A DNA stretch of 35,222 nucleotides from Extensimonas sp963708545 (GCA_963708545.1 CAVPUD010000063.1:1-35222), one strand, 5' to 3'. Positions 24,327 to 33,032 are shown, counted from the first letter of the stretch. Notes: a model not told the origin generated them from the sequence alone. Numbers and translations: made by a program.

Positions 24327-25363
24327 GTGCCTGCCCCCGGGCGCGCAGTGCGGCGCGCGAGCCAGCGTTCGCGCAGTGTCGGCACGATGCCGCGCGGCAT
24401 GAGTAGCACCACCGCAAACAGAATGCCGCCCACCACCAAGGTCTCGTACTCGGCCGCCTTGGCCAGCAGATGCGGCAGCAAGGTCACGATGCCGGCGCCC
24501 AGCACGGCCCCGGCGATGGAACCTATGCCGCCCACCACGGCCATCATCAGGAATTGCACGGAATGCAGAAATGAAGCCGCATCCGGCGTGACGAAACCCG
24601 AGTAATGCGCATACAAGGCGCCCATGAATCCGGCAATCGCCGCAGAAAACACGAAGATGCGCACCTTGTAGCTCTGCACGTCGACGCCCATGGTGGTGGC
24701 GGCAATCTCGGCATCGTGCAGCGCGCGCAAGGCGCGCCCCGCCGGCGAGCGCAGCAGATTCACCGAGGCGAGCACCGTCAGCACCAGCACCAGCAGCAGC
24801 ACGCCGTACCAAGCGGCATCGCCTTGCAAGGTGCGGCCTGCGAACGTGAGCGGGTTGACGGACATGCCATCCGGCCCGCCGCTCCACTGCGGCTCGTTGC
24901 GCAACACGATGCCAAGCAAAAAGCCCACCCCCAGCGTGGCCACCGCGAGGTAATAGCCCGACAGCTTGAGAAACAGCCGCCCCACGAGCCAGGCCAGCAG
25001 CACCGTGCCGGCCACGGCGCAGGCGATGGCCAGCAGCACCGGCCAGTTCTGCATGGTCGAGAGATACGCCGACAGGTACGCACCGCTGGCAAAAAATGCC
25101 GCATGGCCCAGGCTCAGCTGCCCCGTGGTGCCAATCATCAAGGTCAGCGACACGGCTACGGCGGCGTTGATGAACACCAGGTTGGCCACCGCCAGATAGA
25201 ACGGATTGGGCACCAGCAACGGAAACGCCGCCGCCGCGAGCAACGCCAGGACCGCGAACCACGCCGTGCGCGCCGCACCGTGCCTTGCGCCACGGGTCAC
25301 ACTTTCGCCTGCGCGCCCCTTCGAAGGTTTACCCGCAAGGGCCATAGATTCCATAGCTCCCAT
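24323..25363 (-). CDS. livM: Branched-chain-type ABC transporter permease LivM
   Basis: An inner-membrane permease of 346 residues with about nine hydrophobic helices. Family sequences include LTLMIGTTGQLSLGHAAFFASGAY, GYYLAVATLGVGF, LRALHDAEIAATTMGVDV and MMAVVGGIGSIAGAVLGA. The ATG at 25363 overlaps the livH stop as TGATG, so translation is coupled. It pairs with LivH to form the channel. A 35-residue basic cytoplasmic extension precedes the first helix. Confidence 0.93.
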   Translation of the reverse strand: MGAMESMALAGKPSKGRAGESVTRGARHGAARTAWFAVLALLAAAAFPLLVPNPFYLAVANLVFINAAVAVSLTLMIGTTGQLSLGHAAFFASGAYLSAYLSTMQNWPVLLAIACAVAGTVLLAWLVGRLFLKLSGYYLAVATLGVGFLLGIVLRNEPQWSGGPDGMSVNPLTFAGRTLQGDAAWYGVLLLVLVLTVLASVNLLRSPAGRALRALHDAEIAATTMGVDVQSYKVRIFVFSAAIAGFMGALYAHYSGFVTPDAASFLHSVQFLMMAVVGGIGSIAGAVLGAGIVTLLPHLLAKAAEYETLVVGGILFAVVLLMPRGIVPTLRERWLARRTARPGAGT

Positions 25364-26235
25364 CACACACGCTCCACACGTCGGCGGCCAAACAAACCCG
25401 TGGGCTTGACCATGAACAGCAACACGATCATCAGGAACGGCACGGCATCCTTGTAGGCCGAGGAAACATAGCCCGCCGTCATGGCTTCGGCCAGGCCGAT
25501 CGCGAAACCGCCGAACACCGCCCCCCAAGGGCTACCCATGCCGCCGATGATCGCGGCGATGATGCCTTTGAGGCCCACCATCACGCCTACGTCGGCATAG
25601 GTGTAGGTGATAGGCGCGGTGACGATGCCACCGATCGCGCCCAGCACACCCGACAGGCCAAAAGCCAGCAGCAGCACACGCTTGACGTCTATGCCCATGA
25701 GCTGCGCGGTGATCGGGTCCAGCGAGGCGGCGACAAAGCCGCGCCCGGTACGGCTGTGGCGGAAAAACCATGCCAGCCCGGCCAGCACCACGGCCGTGGT
25801 GCCCATCACCCACAGCGCCTGCGGCAATATCGTGGCACCGCCTATGCGCAGCGGCTCGCTGCCGCTGAATGCGGGGATCGAGCGTGTCTGCGTACCCCAC
25901 AGCACATGGGCCAGACCGCGCAACATGATGCCGAAGGCCACCGTGAGGATGATCACCTGCAGCACCCCGGAACGCTGCAGGGTGTAGGTGAACACCCGCT
26001 GCAGCAGCAAAGACACCGCCAGGCCGGCGAGTACCCCGAGCAGCATGGCGAGCCAGAAGGGCATCTGCGTCTGCAACAGCACGGCCGTGACCATGCCGCC
26101 TATCATGACCGACTCACCCTGGGCAAAATTGAGCGCTCCGCTGGCGTTGTAGATCAGCGTAAAGCCCAGCGCCACCAAGGCGTAGCGCGCCCCTTCCGTA
26201 AGGCCCGAGGACAAAAACTGAATAAAAGCGTCCAC
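25363..26235 (-). CDS. livH: Branched-chain-type ABC transporter permease LivH
   Basis: A permease of 290 residues with about eight hydrophobic helices. It carries the LivH start (GLTEGARYALVALGFTLIYNASGALNFAQGE) and GMGSPWGAVFGGFAIGLAEA. The start is a GTG at 26235, preceded by GGAG nine bases upstream that overlaps the livK stop region. Neighbouring spacing (6 bases after livK) shows tight operon packing. Confidence 0.94.
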   Translation of the reverse strand: MDAFIQFLSSGLTEGARYALVALGFTLIYNASGALNFAQGESVMIGGMVTAVLLQTQMPFWLAMLLGVLAGLAVSLLLQRVFTYTLQRSGVLQVIILTVAFGIMLRGLAHVLWGTQTRSIPAFSGSEPLRIGGATILPQALWVMGTTAVVLAGLAWFFRHSRTGRGFVAASLDPITAQLMGIDVKRVLLLAFGLSGVLGAIGGIVTAPITYTYADVGVMVGLKGIIAAIIGGMGSPWGAVFGGFAIGLAEAMTAGYVSSAYKDAVPFLMIVLLFMVKPTGLFGRRRVERV

Positions 26236-26241
26236 AGGTAT

Positions 26242-27402
26242 TTACTCCAGCAGCTTCCAGCGCCCGTCCTTGACCTGCACGATGCGCAGCGACGCGGCGG
26301 TCAGGCCGACATGATCCGTCGGGCTCATGCGGAAAGGACCGGTCACGCCGAGCACGGAGCTGGATTCGATCGCATCGCGCAGCTTGGCCGGATCTACGCT
26401 GCCCGTGCGCTGCACAGCCTCGCGGATCAGCAGCATGGCATCGTGCGCATTGCCGGCAAAGAACGACGGAACCTCGCCATACTTGGCTTGGTAGGCCTTG
26501 ACGTAGGCTTGCACCACACCCTGCTGCGGGTTGTTCGCGGGTAGCTGGTCCCACACCAAGATGGCGCCATTGGCCATCACCATGTCCTCTGCGGCAGCGC
26601 CGGCGAGCTTCACGAAGGTATCGGAAGCCAGCGCGTGCGTGCCATAGTGCGGCAGGGGAATGCCCAATTGCTTGTAGTTCTTGGTGACGATGACGGCCGG
26701 CTCGCCGAAGCCGCAGTTCAGGATCGCCCGAATGCCCGGTGTCTGGCGCAAGTTGGTAAGTTGCGCGGTCATGTCGGTGTCTTTGACGTTGAAAGACTCC
26801 TCGCGCACGATCTTGATGCCTCTTTGCGGTGCCACCTCCTGCGCCGCGGCGAGGCAGGCTCGGCCAAACGCGTCCGTGCCTGCAATCACACCTACGTTGG
26901 CGAGGCCGCGTTTGCGCATGTGGTCGTAGAGGCGCGTAATGGCCATGGCGTCCGTCTGGTTCATCTTGAAGACGAACTTTTTCACAGGGTCGATGATCAC
27001 CGTTCCTCCGGCGAGCGACAGCATGGGCACGCCCGCACGCTCGACCAGCGGTACGGCCGACATCGTCGTCCCGGTGGTAGAGCCGCCGATGATCACCTGC
27101 ACGCCGTCGTTGTCGAGCATGCGCTTGACGAGCGTGTTCGCACGCGGCGGGCTGGATTCGTCGTCGTAGCGGAACAACTCAATCTTGCGGCCATCGATGC
27201 CACCCCCGGCATTGATCGTGTCCACATACATTTCGACCGTCTTCATGGCGCCCGCGCCCAGATAGGACGCAGGGCCAGTCACGGAAAGGTAGGCCCCGAT
27301 CTTCAGGGGCGGTTTGGCCTGCGCCCAGGCGGTGGTGCCGAGCAGCGCCGAAGCGGCCAGCGCCAGCGTGGCTGTCAGACGTGTGGTGATACGGTTTTTC
27401 AT
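26242..27402 (-). CDS. livK: Periplasmic substrate-binding protein of the liv-type transporter
   Basis: A type I periplasmic binding protein of about 386 residues that captures the substrate for LivHMGF. A signal peptide (MKNRITTR, hydrophobic core, cleavage near AWAQA) is followed by KIGAYLSVTGPASYLGAGAM, INAGGGIDGRKIEL and GGSTTGTTMSAVPLVERAGVP. The pocket ligands cannot be read by eye, so the natural substrate is unknown; context suggests an aromatic acid. Of the two adjacent ATGs (27405, 27402), the second has better spacing from AAGGAG. A 124-base gap separates it from the ligase gene upstream. Confidence 0.92.
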   Translation of the reverse strand: MKNRITTRLTATLALAASALLGTTAWAQAKPPLKIGAYLSVTGPASYLGAGAMKTVEMYVDTINAGGGIDGRKIELFRYDDESSPPRANTLVKRMLDNDGVQVIIGGSTTGTTMSAVPLVERAGVPMLSLAGGTVIIDPVKKFVFKMNQTDAMAITRLYDHMRKRGLANVGVIAGTDAFGRACLAAAQEVAPQRGIKIVREESFNVKDTDMTAQLTNLRQTPGIRAILNCGFGEPAVIVTKNYKQLGIPLPHYGTHALASDTFVKLAGAAAEDMVMANGAILVWDQLPANNPQQGVVQAYVKAYQAKYGEVPSFFAGNAHDAMLLIREAVQRTGSVDPAKLRDAIESSSVLGVTGPFRMSPTDHVGLTAASLRIVQVKDGRWKLLE

Positions 27403-27526
27403 CATGGTCTCCTTGGTCTTTGGATGTGAAGCGTTCTCTCTGGCCTGCCAGGAGAGAATCGCATTGAGGGGTTCTTCTTGCCGGGAGCAAGTGGCGCGCA
27501 CCTGCTCCCGAAAACTTCTTTTCTGT

Positions 27527-29107
27527 TTATTCGACCTGCGTACTCCAGGGCACGAGTCCTGGTTCGGAACTGAGCCAGGCCTTGATCTCGTTTTTCTTGA
27601 GCTTGGCGTTCGAGGTCTTGGGCAGCGTGTCCACGAAGACTACGTGCTTGGGTGTCTCGGGGCGGCTGAGCTTGCCGTGGCAGAAGTCGATGAGGTCCGC
27701 CGCCGTGGCCTGCTCGTGCCCTGCGCGCTTGACGACCGCTGCGACCACGGCCTCGCCCCATTCGGGGTGCGGCACCCCGACCACGGCCACCTCTTCGACC
27801 GCCGGGTGCTCGACCAGCACGGCCTCGACCGTGGTCGGGAACACGTTCACGGCGCCGGTGATGATGAGGAACTTCTGGCGATCCATCAGATACAGGTAGC
27901 CGCGCTCGTCGAGGCGGCCAATGTCATTGGTACGCAGCCAGCCGTCGGGCAGGGCCTCTGCCGTGGCTTCTGGCAGGTTGCGGTAGCCCTTCATCAGCGT
28001 GTTGCCGCGCAGCCAGACTTCACCCACTTCGCCCGGGGCCAAGATGGCGCCCTCGCCGTCGCGGATGGTGCAGTCGTAGTGGATGCCAATGCGTCCGACC
28101 GATTTCAACAAGCCCGGTTCTTCGCGCAGCGCGAGGTCGTGGTCCTTGTCAGTGAGGTAGCTGATCCAGCCGCCCGTGGCCTCGGTCATCGCATAGGTTT
28201 GCATCAAGGCCACCTTGAAGGTGTCTTTGGCATCACGGATGAGCTTGGGCGTGGCCGGAGAAGAGCCGTAGATCATCATGCGCAGCGACGAAAGGTCATA
28301 GACCGGATTGGCGCGCACCTCGGCGATGGCGCGCTGCAGCATGGTCGGCACGAGCAGGCCCACGGTGACCTTGAAGCGCTCCACGTCGTGCAGATAGTTC
28401 TGCAATTGGAATGCACCATCCGGCAGCACCATGGTCATGCCGTTGCCCAGGCCCAGCGAGGTCATCATGATCACGACCCAGGCCGAAGCTGCGGGCATGT
28501 ACCACACGTCGTCCGTGCTGAAGCCAAACTGAATCAGCGAGTGCAGGATGCAGTTGGCGCCGCCCTCGTGCGTGAGCAGCACGCCCTTGGGCACGCCCGT
28601 GGTGCCCGAGGTGTAGCTGATGAACAGCACGTCGTCACCCGCAAGCGCCGGCCAGACGGGCTCGCCCTGGGCTTGCGCGAGCAGTTGCTCGTAGTCCAGC
28701 GGCAGGCCGTGGCCTTCGCCGTAGCCGATCAGCGTGATGCCCAAAGCGGCGATATCGCCCAGATGCTCTTCGATCAGATGCTTGCAGCGCGCCTGCACGA
28801 GCAGGTACTTGGTGTCGCTGTCTTTGAGCACGTGCAACATTTCGGGCCAGGCGTACTGGGTGTTCAGCCCCACGCGCGGCGCGCCTATCTTCATGCAGGC
28901 AAAGAAGTGTTCATAGACTTCGATGGTTTCCTGCGTGAGGATGGCAACGGTGTCGTCCTTGCGGTGACCGAGCTTTTGCAGGGCCACGGCAAAGCGGTCG
29001 GAGCGCTCGTGCATCTGGCGCCAGGTGGCGCTGCGGTCGCCGCACAGGTAGGCGGTCTTGGTCGGATAGTTCTGCGCACAGCGCCGAACCATGTCTCGGG
29101 GTAGCAT
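27527..29107 (-). CDS. AMP-forming acyl/aryl-CoA ligase (ANL superfamily)
   Basis: A cytoplasmic ligase of 526 residues predicted to activate a carboxylic acid as its CoA thioester through an acyl-adenylate. It shows the P-loop YTSGTTGVPKGV, the A5 motif QTYAMTEATG, GWLRTNDIG, the hinge DRQKFLIITGAVNVFP and a C-terminal lysine region PKTSNAKLKKNEIK. It lacks any membrane segment. The substrate is not readable from sequence; in this operon it probably activates an aromatic side-chain acid before the thiolase-fold/DUF35 pair acts. The ATG at 29107 has AAGGAG upstream with a longish spacing of about ten bases. Confidence 0.9.
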   Translation of the reverse strand: MLPRDMVRRCAQNYPTKTAYLCGDRSATWRQMHERSDRFAVALQKLGHRKDDTVAILTQETIEVYEHFFACMKIGAPRVGLNTQYAWPEMLHVLKDSDTKYLLVQARCKHLIEEHLGDIAALGITLIGYGEGHGLPLDYEQLLAQAQGEPVWPALAGDDVLFISYTSGTTGVPKGVLLTHEGGANCILHSLIQFGFSTDDVWYMPAASAWVVIMMTSLGLGNGMTMVLPDGAFQLQNYLHDVERFKVTVGLLVPTMLQRAIAEVRANPVYDLSSLRMMIYGSSPATPKLIRDAKDTFKVALMQTYAMTEATGGWISYLTDKDHDLALREEPGLLKSVGRIGIHYDCTIRDGEGAILAPGEVGEVWLRGNTLMKGYRNLPEATAEALPDGWLRTNDIGRLDERGYLYLMDRQKFLIITGAVNVFPTTVEAVLVEHPAVEEVAVVGVPHPEWGEAVVAAVVKRAGHEQATAADLIDFCHGKLSRPETPKHVVFVDTLPKTSNAKLKKNEIKAWLSSEPGLVPWSTQVE

Positions 29108-29135
29108 GAAAAAGTGTCTCCTTGGTTTCTTCAGC

Positions 29136-29582
29136 TCAAGCCGCCATGGACTGGCTTTGTTTGGCGGTATTGCGTACCGTTTTGCGTCCGGCGGGGTGTA
29201 CCGCGCTACTGCGCACGATGCGGAAAATCAAACCCTTGTCGTCGAAAGCGGCTTTGAGGGCCATGCCCACTTGCACGCTCTCTGGCGCATCGGTCTCGAT
29301 GCGGCAGATCAAGCGCGGGCCTTCCTCGAGCTCGACCAGGCCATGCACCAACGGCACGGGAAAGTCGGGTGAGTAGGCACGGCGTGTGACGGTGTAGGAC
29401 AAGAGCTCGGCCTTACCGCTCGCGCGCTGCCAGCGCACGTTGGGGTCCTGCTGCGCGCACCAGCCGCGCTCGTGGTAGCCCAGCGCGGCGCCGGTTTTCT
29501 GGTTCACGGCAATCAGCAGCTGCTTTTTGGCGATGCCGGCGAGGAACTCCTCGTCGTAGCGGTGCAATTCGATGGCTTCCAT
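29136..29582 (-). CDS. DUF35 OB-fold protein, partner of the thiolase-fold protein
   Basis: A 148-residue protein of the DUF35 family. The OB-fold part is clear: GKAELLSYTVTRRAYSPDFP, then PLVHGLVELEEGPRL and a C-terminal beta segment ending LIFRIVR. DUF35 proteins usually start with a zinc ribbon of four Cys; only one Cys (RGWCAQ) remains here, so the ribbon is degenerate and probably binds no zinc. In steroid degradation a DUF35 domain activates the Ltp2 aldolase, and in toluene degradation BbsA pairs with BbsB. Lying directly after the thiolase-fold gene (24 bases), it is likely its obligate partner. Confidence 0.85.
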   Translation of the reverse strand: MEAIELHRYDEEFLAGIAKKQLLIAVNQKTGAALGYHERGWCAQQDPNVRWQRASGKAELLSYTVTRRAYSPDFPVPLVHGLVELEEGPRLICRIETDAPESVQVGMALKAAFDDKGLIFRIVRSSAVHPAGRKTVRNTAKQSQSMAA

Positions 29583-29606
29583 AAGGTGTTCTCCAAGCAG
29601 GCACGC

Positions 29607-30812
29607 TCAATTCAGTTTTGGGTGCGGGCTCACCAGCACACAGGTGTGGTAATCGAGGCAGCCACCATTGCCGCTGACCAGAATCAGGTCGTTTTTGACC
29701 TGGCGCTCGCCCCCGGCGCCACGCGCCTGGATCACGGCCTCGGACAGCGGCGTCATGCCTTGCAGGTAAAAGCCCGACAGATGGCCGCCGCCCGTATTGA
29801 CCGGCAGCTTGCCGCCCGGCGCGGTGTGGCCGCGTTCGACGAAGGCGCCGCCGGCGCCGCGCTTGGCAAAGCCATAGCCTTCGAGGCTCAGCACGCCGGC
29901 GTAAGAAAAGGCGTCGTAGAACTGGCACTGCGTCACGTCGCGCGCCGTGACACCGGCGCTGCGGTACGCGGCCTTGCCCGCCTGCACCGCGCCCGTCAGC
30001 ACTTCGGGCTCGTCGCCGCGCAGGCCCGAGCGGCCGCGGTGCCCTTGCCCCATGCCATGGATGTAGGTGGGAGGCTTGGGCGCATCGGCAGCACGATCCG
30101 CCGCCGTGACCACGAGCGCGATCGCCCCGTTGACCGGAAAGCAGCAGTCGAGCACGCGAAACGGCTCGACCACGTAGGGCGATGCCAAATAGTCCTGCAA
30201 TGTGATCGGCTTGCGCAAAAACGCCTGCGGGTTCAGCGCTGCCCATTGCCGGCAAGCGATGGCATAGGCGCCGAGCTGCTCCTGCGTGGTGCCGTACAGC
30301 GCCATGTGCCGGCGTGCCGCGAGCGCATAGCCCGCCGTTGCGCCCAGAAAACCCTGCCGCGCCTCCCAGCTCTCGATGCCGGACAAGGGCATGGCCAGCG
30401 CGAAGGTGTCGCCTCCGCCCTTGCCTTTTTCCTTGATCGGCGTGTCAGAGAACACGCAAACGACCGCCTTGGCAAGCCCTGCAGCTACGGCCAGCGCAGC
30501 GTACTGCACCATCTGCACCGCCGTGGAGCCTTCCGAATCCATGGCGGCAAGCAAAGACAGGTCGCGCAGACCGATGTCGTTTTGCATGCGCAGCGGCAAC
30601 TCTTCGGTGTGCGCGGTGGGGCTTTTGTTCAGCAGCAGGCCGTCGATATCCTTGATGCGCAGGCCGGCATCGGCAATCGCCGCGAGGATGGCCGATGCGG
30701 CCAGCTCGCGCACGCTGCCAATGGGCTGGCGCGACATGGCGCTGAAACCCAGTCCCGTGATGGCTGCTTTCGCCTGGGGCTTTTTCGTTGTGGACTTCGC
30801 CATGGCAGGCAT
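29607..30812 (-). CDS. Thiolase-fold protein of Ltp2-like aldolase type
   Basis: A 401-residue thiolase-superfamily (SCP2-thiolase-like) protein lacking thiolase chemistry. At the nucleophile position, where thiolases have a Cys before a GSTA-like turn, it has MDSEGSTA (about 91-98). The C-terminal GHP motif is replaced by NTGGGHLSGFYLQG, placing a Tyr near the lost His; QFYDAFSYAGVLSLEGYGF replaces the usual His-containing block. These changes match Ltp2-type retro-aldolases, which cleave beta-hydroxyacyl-CoA side chains together with DUF35 proteins. That specific reaction here is inference. The ATG at 30812 overlaps the beta-subunit stop as TGATG. A longer frame extends to 30989 but runs inside the previous gene. 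Confidence 0.85.
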   Translation of the reverse strand: MPAMAKSTTKKPQAKAAITGLGFSAMSRQPIGSVRELAASAILAAIADAGLRIKDIDGLLLNKSPTAHTEELPLRMQNDIGLRDLSLLAAMDSEGSTAVQMVQYAALAVAAGLAKAVVCVFSDTPIKEKGKGGGDTFALAMPLSGIESWEARQGFLGATAGYALAARRHMALYGTTQEQLGAYAIACRQWAALNPQAFLRKPITLQDYLASPYVVEPFRVLDCCFPVNGAIALVVTAADRAADAPKPPTYIHGMGQGHRGRSGLRGDEPEVLTGAVQAGKAAYRSAGVTARDVTQCQFYDAFSYAGVLSLEGYGFAKRGAGGAFVERGHTAPGGKLPVNTGGGHLSGFYLQGMTPLSEAVIQARGAGGERQVKNDLILVSGNGGCLDYHTCVLVSPHPKLN

Positions 30813-31345
30813 CAGATGATGAACGCCAGGCTGGGCACGTCTTCCTCGCCGTTCACGAGCATGACCTTCTTGAAGAACATGCCCAAGCTGCCGTCGGGGC
30901 GGCGGCGCAGGTGGTATTCGACGCGGCCGGGCCAAACTTCGAGCTTGCCAGTGGAAGACTTGCGTAGCTCGTAGAGCACGAAATTGCACTGCGCCTTCCA
31001 GCTGTCATCAGAGAGGCGCTGCACCTCGATATTGCTGAGCAGGCGGCGCATGGGCGACACCGGCACCTGGGCATGGCGCTTGCCGGTGGCCAGCTGCGCG
31101 ACGCGGGTGCGTAGGCGCGAGCGGTTGTCGGCGATGATGGACACATGCTTGTTCATGTCGAAGTCGCCCTCCCCCAGCGGCACCCAATAGACCATGTCGT
31201 CCTCGACCAGCGCCTCCCATTCGAGGTAGCGCGACTCGTCGGCAAGGCGCGCTTCCTGGTAGAGGAAGTCGCACACCATGCGGTACTCGCGCTCGCTGAC
31301 CGGGCTGGTCGCGGTTTGTTCTTTCGTGGCTGTCATCGTTGTCAT
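30812..31345 (-). CDS. Aromatic-ring-hydroxylating dioxygenase, beta (small) subunit
   Basis: A 177-residue NTF2-like subunit that builds the alpha3beta3 oxygenase. Typical sequence includes YQEARLADESRYLEWEALVEDDMVYWVPL, SIIADNRSRLRTRVAQLATG and SPMRRLLSNIEV. The ATG at 31345 has AGGAG seven bases upstream; the frame stays open to 31444, but that extension reads the intergenic pyrimidine tract and is rejected. It is co-translated with the following thiolase-fold gene through TGATG. Confidence 0.92.
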   Translation of the reverse strand: MTTMTATKEQTATSPVSEREYRMVCDFLYQEARLADESRYLEWEALVEDDMVYWVPLGEGDFDMNKHVSIIADNRSRLRTRVAQLATGKRHAQVPVSPMRRLLSNIEVQRLSDDSWKAQCNFVLYELRKSSTGKLEVWPGRVEYHLRRRPDGSLGMFFKKVMLVNGEEDVPSLAFII

Positions 31346-31387
31346 GTCAACGCTCCTGGTACGCGCAGCATCGCGGCGCGCGGTGAT

Positions 31388-31425
31388 GGATGAAGAAAGA
31401 GATAAGAGATAGAAGAGGAAAGGAA
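31388..31425 (-). other. Polypyrimidine tract between dioxygenase alpha and beta genes
   Basis: In the 106-base spacer, the transcript strand is almost pure C/T over 38 bases (purines only at a few positions). It includes CCTTTCCTCTTCTATCTC. It lies between the alpha stop and the beta ribosome site. A long unstructured C/U-rich stretch could be a Rho-loading or ribonuclease site adjusting subunit ratio, but no function is shown. Confidence 0.5.
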
Positions 31426-31451
31426 TGCCTATCTGGCGCAGCACCTGGGTT

Positions 31452-32723
31452 TCAGGCCGGCTCCGTCATGACCTTCTTGTAGTGGTTCCAGAAACCGCGG
31501 TTGGTCGTCTCGTCGCTGATGTGGCTCACGACCACGCCCATGTCATCGACATGTTCGCGGTTCAGGCCGCGGGAGAGGTCGAGCCAGGCGTCTTCGCCGC
31601 GCAGGGCGATCTGCTGGCGCTCGGAGATCACGCTGTCGTCGGCCAGCAGGAAGGCGGCCGGGCCCATGGCGCCCTCCGAGTTGCGAATGATGCGTGCGTT
31701 GAGCTCGTCGGAGGCGCCTTCGAGCAGCATGGGCGTGTGCCACTGAATGCACTCGTGCGCGCTCACGGGCTGGAAGATCACGATGTTCATCTCGCCGAGG
31801 AACAGGTTCGGGAAGATGGCCGCGTGCGGCGGGCCGTCGCGCAGAATCTGGTCGGCCTTGGCTTCGCCGTGGAAGGCTTTCATCTGCGCCACGTAGTCGG
31901 GGTAGCGGTCGGCGCTGGTGTTGAGCCACTCCAGATACCGTTTGTAGGTGGGCGAGAAATACAGCTCGGTGTGGCCGTTGCCCCAATCCTTGGTTTCCGA
32001 CTTCAGGCTTTCTTCGGTGGCGATCACGGCCGTGTCGTACTGCGAGCGGATCACCTGGGCGAACGAGGCGTGCACGTCGTTGACATGGTAGCCGTCGGTG
32101 TCGTTTTCGGGCAGCATCTTCCAGTTGGAGGCAAAACGCTGCTTAGCCCAGCCGGCGGTGAGCTTGATGCGACCCGTGGGCGACATGTCGCAGGAGCGGT
32201 CGAGCAGAATCTTGGCGCGCCCCAGGTGTTCGGACAGCGGCGGCACGTCGTCCTTGAAGCTCGCGAACACGAAGCCGCGGTAACTCTCAGTGCGCAGCTT
32301 GCGCAGGCCCAGCTCGGACTTGTCTTTCTTGAAGCCACCAGGATAGGGCACGTCTTTGAGATTGCCCCCGAGGTCAAACACCCAGCCATGGTAGGCGCAG
32401 GTGAAGTATTTGTCCTTGCCGTGCTTTTCGACGCGCAACATGTTGCCGCGGTGCGTGCAGCGGTTAACCAGCACGGCGATCGAGTCGTCGCGCTGGCGCA
32501 CCATCAGCACTTCTTCGAGGCCCAGCGTGCGGCGCACGTATTCGCCAGCGCTCGGGATTTCGGAGTCGTGACCCACGAATACCCAGCCGCCGTGGAAGAT
32601 TTTCTTCATCTCCTGCTCGAACAGCGCCTCGTTGGTATAGACGCTGCCGCGGATGCGGTCTTTTTCAATCAGGGCTGCCACATCGGGGACAGAGTTGAGA
32701 CTAACGGTAGTTTGGGTGGTCAT
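31452..32723 (-). CDS. Aromatic-ring-hydroxylating dioxygenase, alpha (large) subunit
   Basis: The catalytic oxygenase subunit, 423 residues, adding O2 to an aromatic ring. The N-terminal Rieske domain has CTHRGN (Cys89, His91) and CAYHGWVFD (Cys109, His112). The mononuclear iron site shows ENDTDGYHVNDVH (bridging Asp210, His213, His218) and a likely third ligand in LLADDS (Asp362 or 363). The DGYHV-VH pattern is closer to benzoate/anthranilate-type than to naphthalene-type enzymes. Substrate not determinable. The ATG at 32723 has AAGGAG upstream. With the beta subunit and the ferredoxin at 22021 it would form a multicomponent system needing a reductase from elsewhere. Confidence 0.94.
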   Translation of the reverse strand: MTTQTTVSLNSVPDVAALIEKDRIRGSVYTNEALFEQEMKKIFHGGWVFVGHDSEIPSAGEYVRRTLGLEEVLMVRQRDDSIAVLVNRCTHRGNMLRVEKHGKDKYFTCAYHGWVFDLGGNLKDVPYPGGFKKDKSELGLRKLRTESYRGFVFASFKDDVPPLSEHLGRAKILLDRSCDMSPTGRIKLTAGWAKQRFASNWKMLPENDTDGYHVNDVHASFAQVIRSQYDTAVIATEESLKSETKDWGNGHTELYFSPTYKRYLEWLNTSADRYPDYVAQMKAFHGEAKADQILRDGPPHAAIFPNLFLGEMNIVIFQPVSAHECIQWHTPMLLEGASDELNARIIRNSEGAMGPAAFLLADDSVISERQQIALRGEDAWLDLSRGLNREHVDDMGVVVSHISDETTNRGFWNHYKKVMTEPA

Positions 32724-32811
32724 GACACACTCCTTTCAACGGCCGACATTGGCCCACAAACACATGAAACATATGACGGCGGGTGCGCCACCCAGGCACA
32801 CCCGCTTTCTT

Positions 32812-33003
32812 TTAGCGCCCCAGGTCCTTGGCGCTGACACCCGCGATGCCCCAGTTTTCCTTGGGCATGTCGTGGATCCATACGCGCACGTTTTCCTTGG
32901 GCGCACCCAGCGCTTCTTGCAGTGCCTGGGTCACTTTTTGGATCACGGCGCGCTTTTGCTCTTCGGTGCGGCCCTCGAGCAGGTAAATCTGTGCAAATGG
33001 CAT
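32812..33003 (-). CDS. 4-Oxalocrotonate tautomerase
   Basis: A 63-residue enzyme of the DmpI/XylH family that isomerises 2-hydroxymuconate to 2-oxo-3-hexenedioate in the meta pathway. After Met removal the chain starts with the catalytic Pro1 (PFAQIYLLEGR). Arg11 and Arg39 are in place, and position 50 is Trp instead of the Phe of the P. putida enzyme. AAGGAG six bases before the ATG at 33003 supports this start over an upstream ATG at 33036, which would bury the essential Pro. It lies between the decarboxylase and dioxygenase genes. Confidence 0.94.
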   Translation of the reverse strand: MPFAQIYLLEGRTEEQKRAVIQKVTQALQEALGAPKENVRVWIHDMPKENWGIAGVSAKDLGR

Positions 33004-33032
33004 GGAAAACTCCTTGGCAATAGCCGCGTGAC

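Noticed and set aside
23535..25262. One long minus-strand frame covering livG and most of livM
   Set aside because: The part beyond 24326 is an out-of-frame shadow of livM; LivG starts at 24326 with an ATGA overlap.
30813..30989. Upstream extension of the thiolase-fold protein to 30989
   Set aside because: It lies wholly inside the dioxygenase beta gene, and the TGATG overlap at 30812 gives a natural start.
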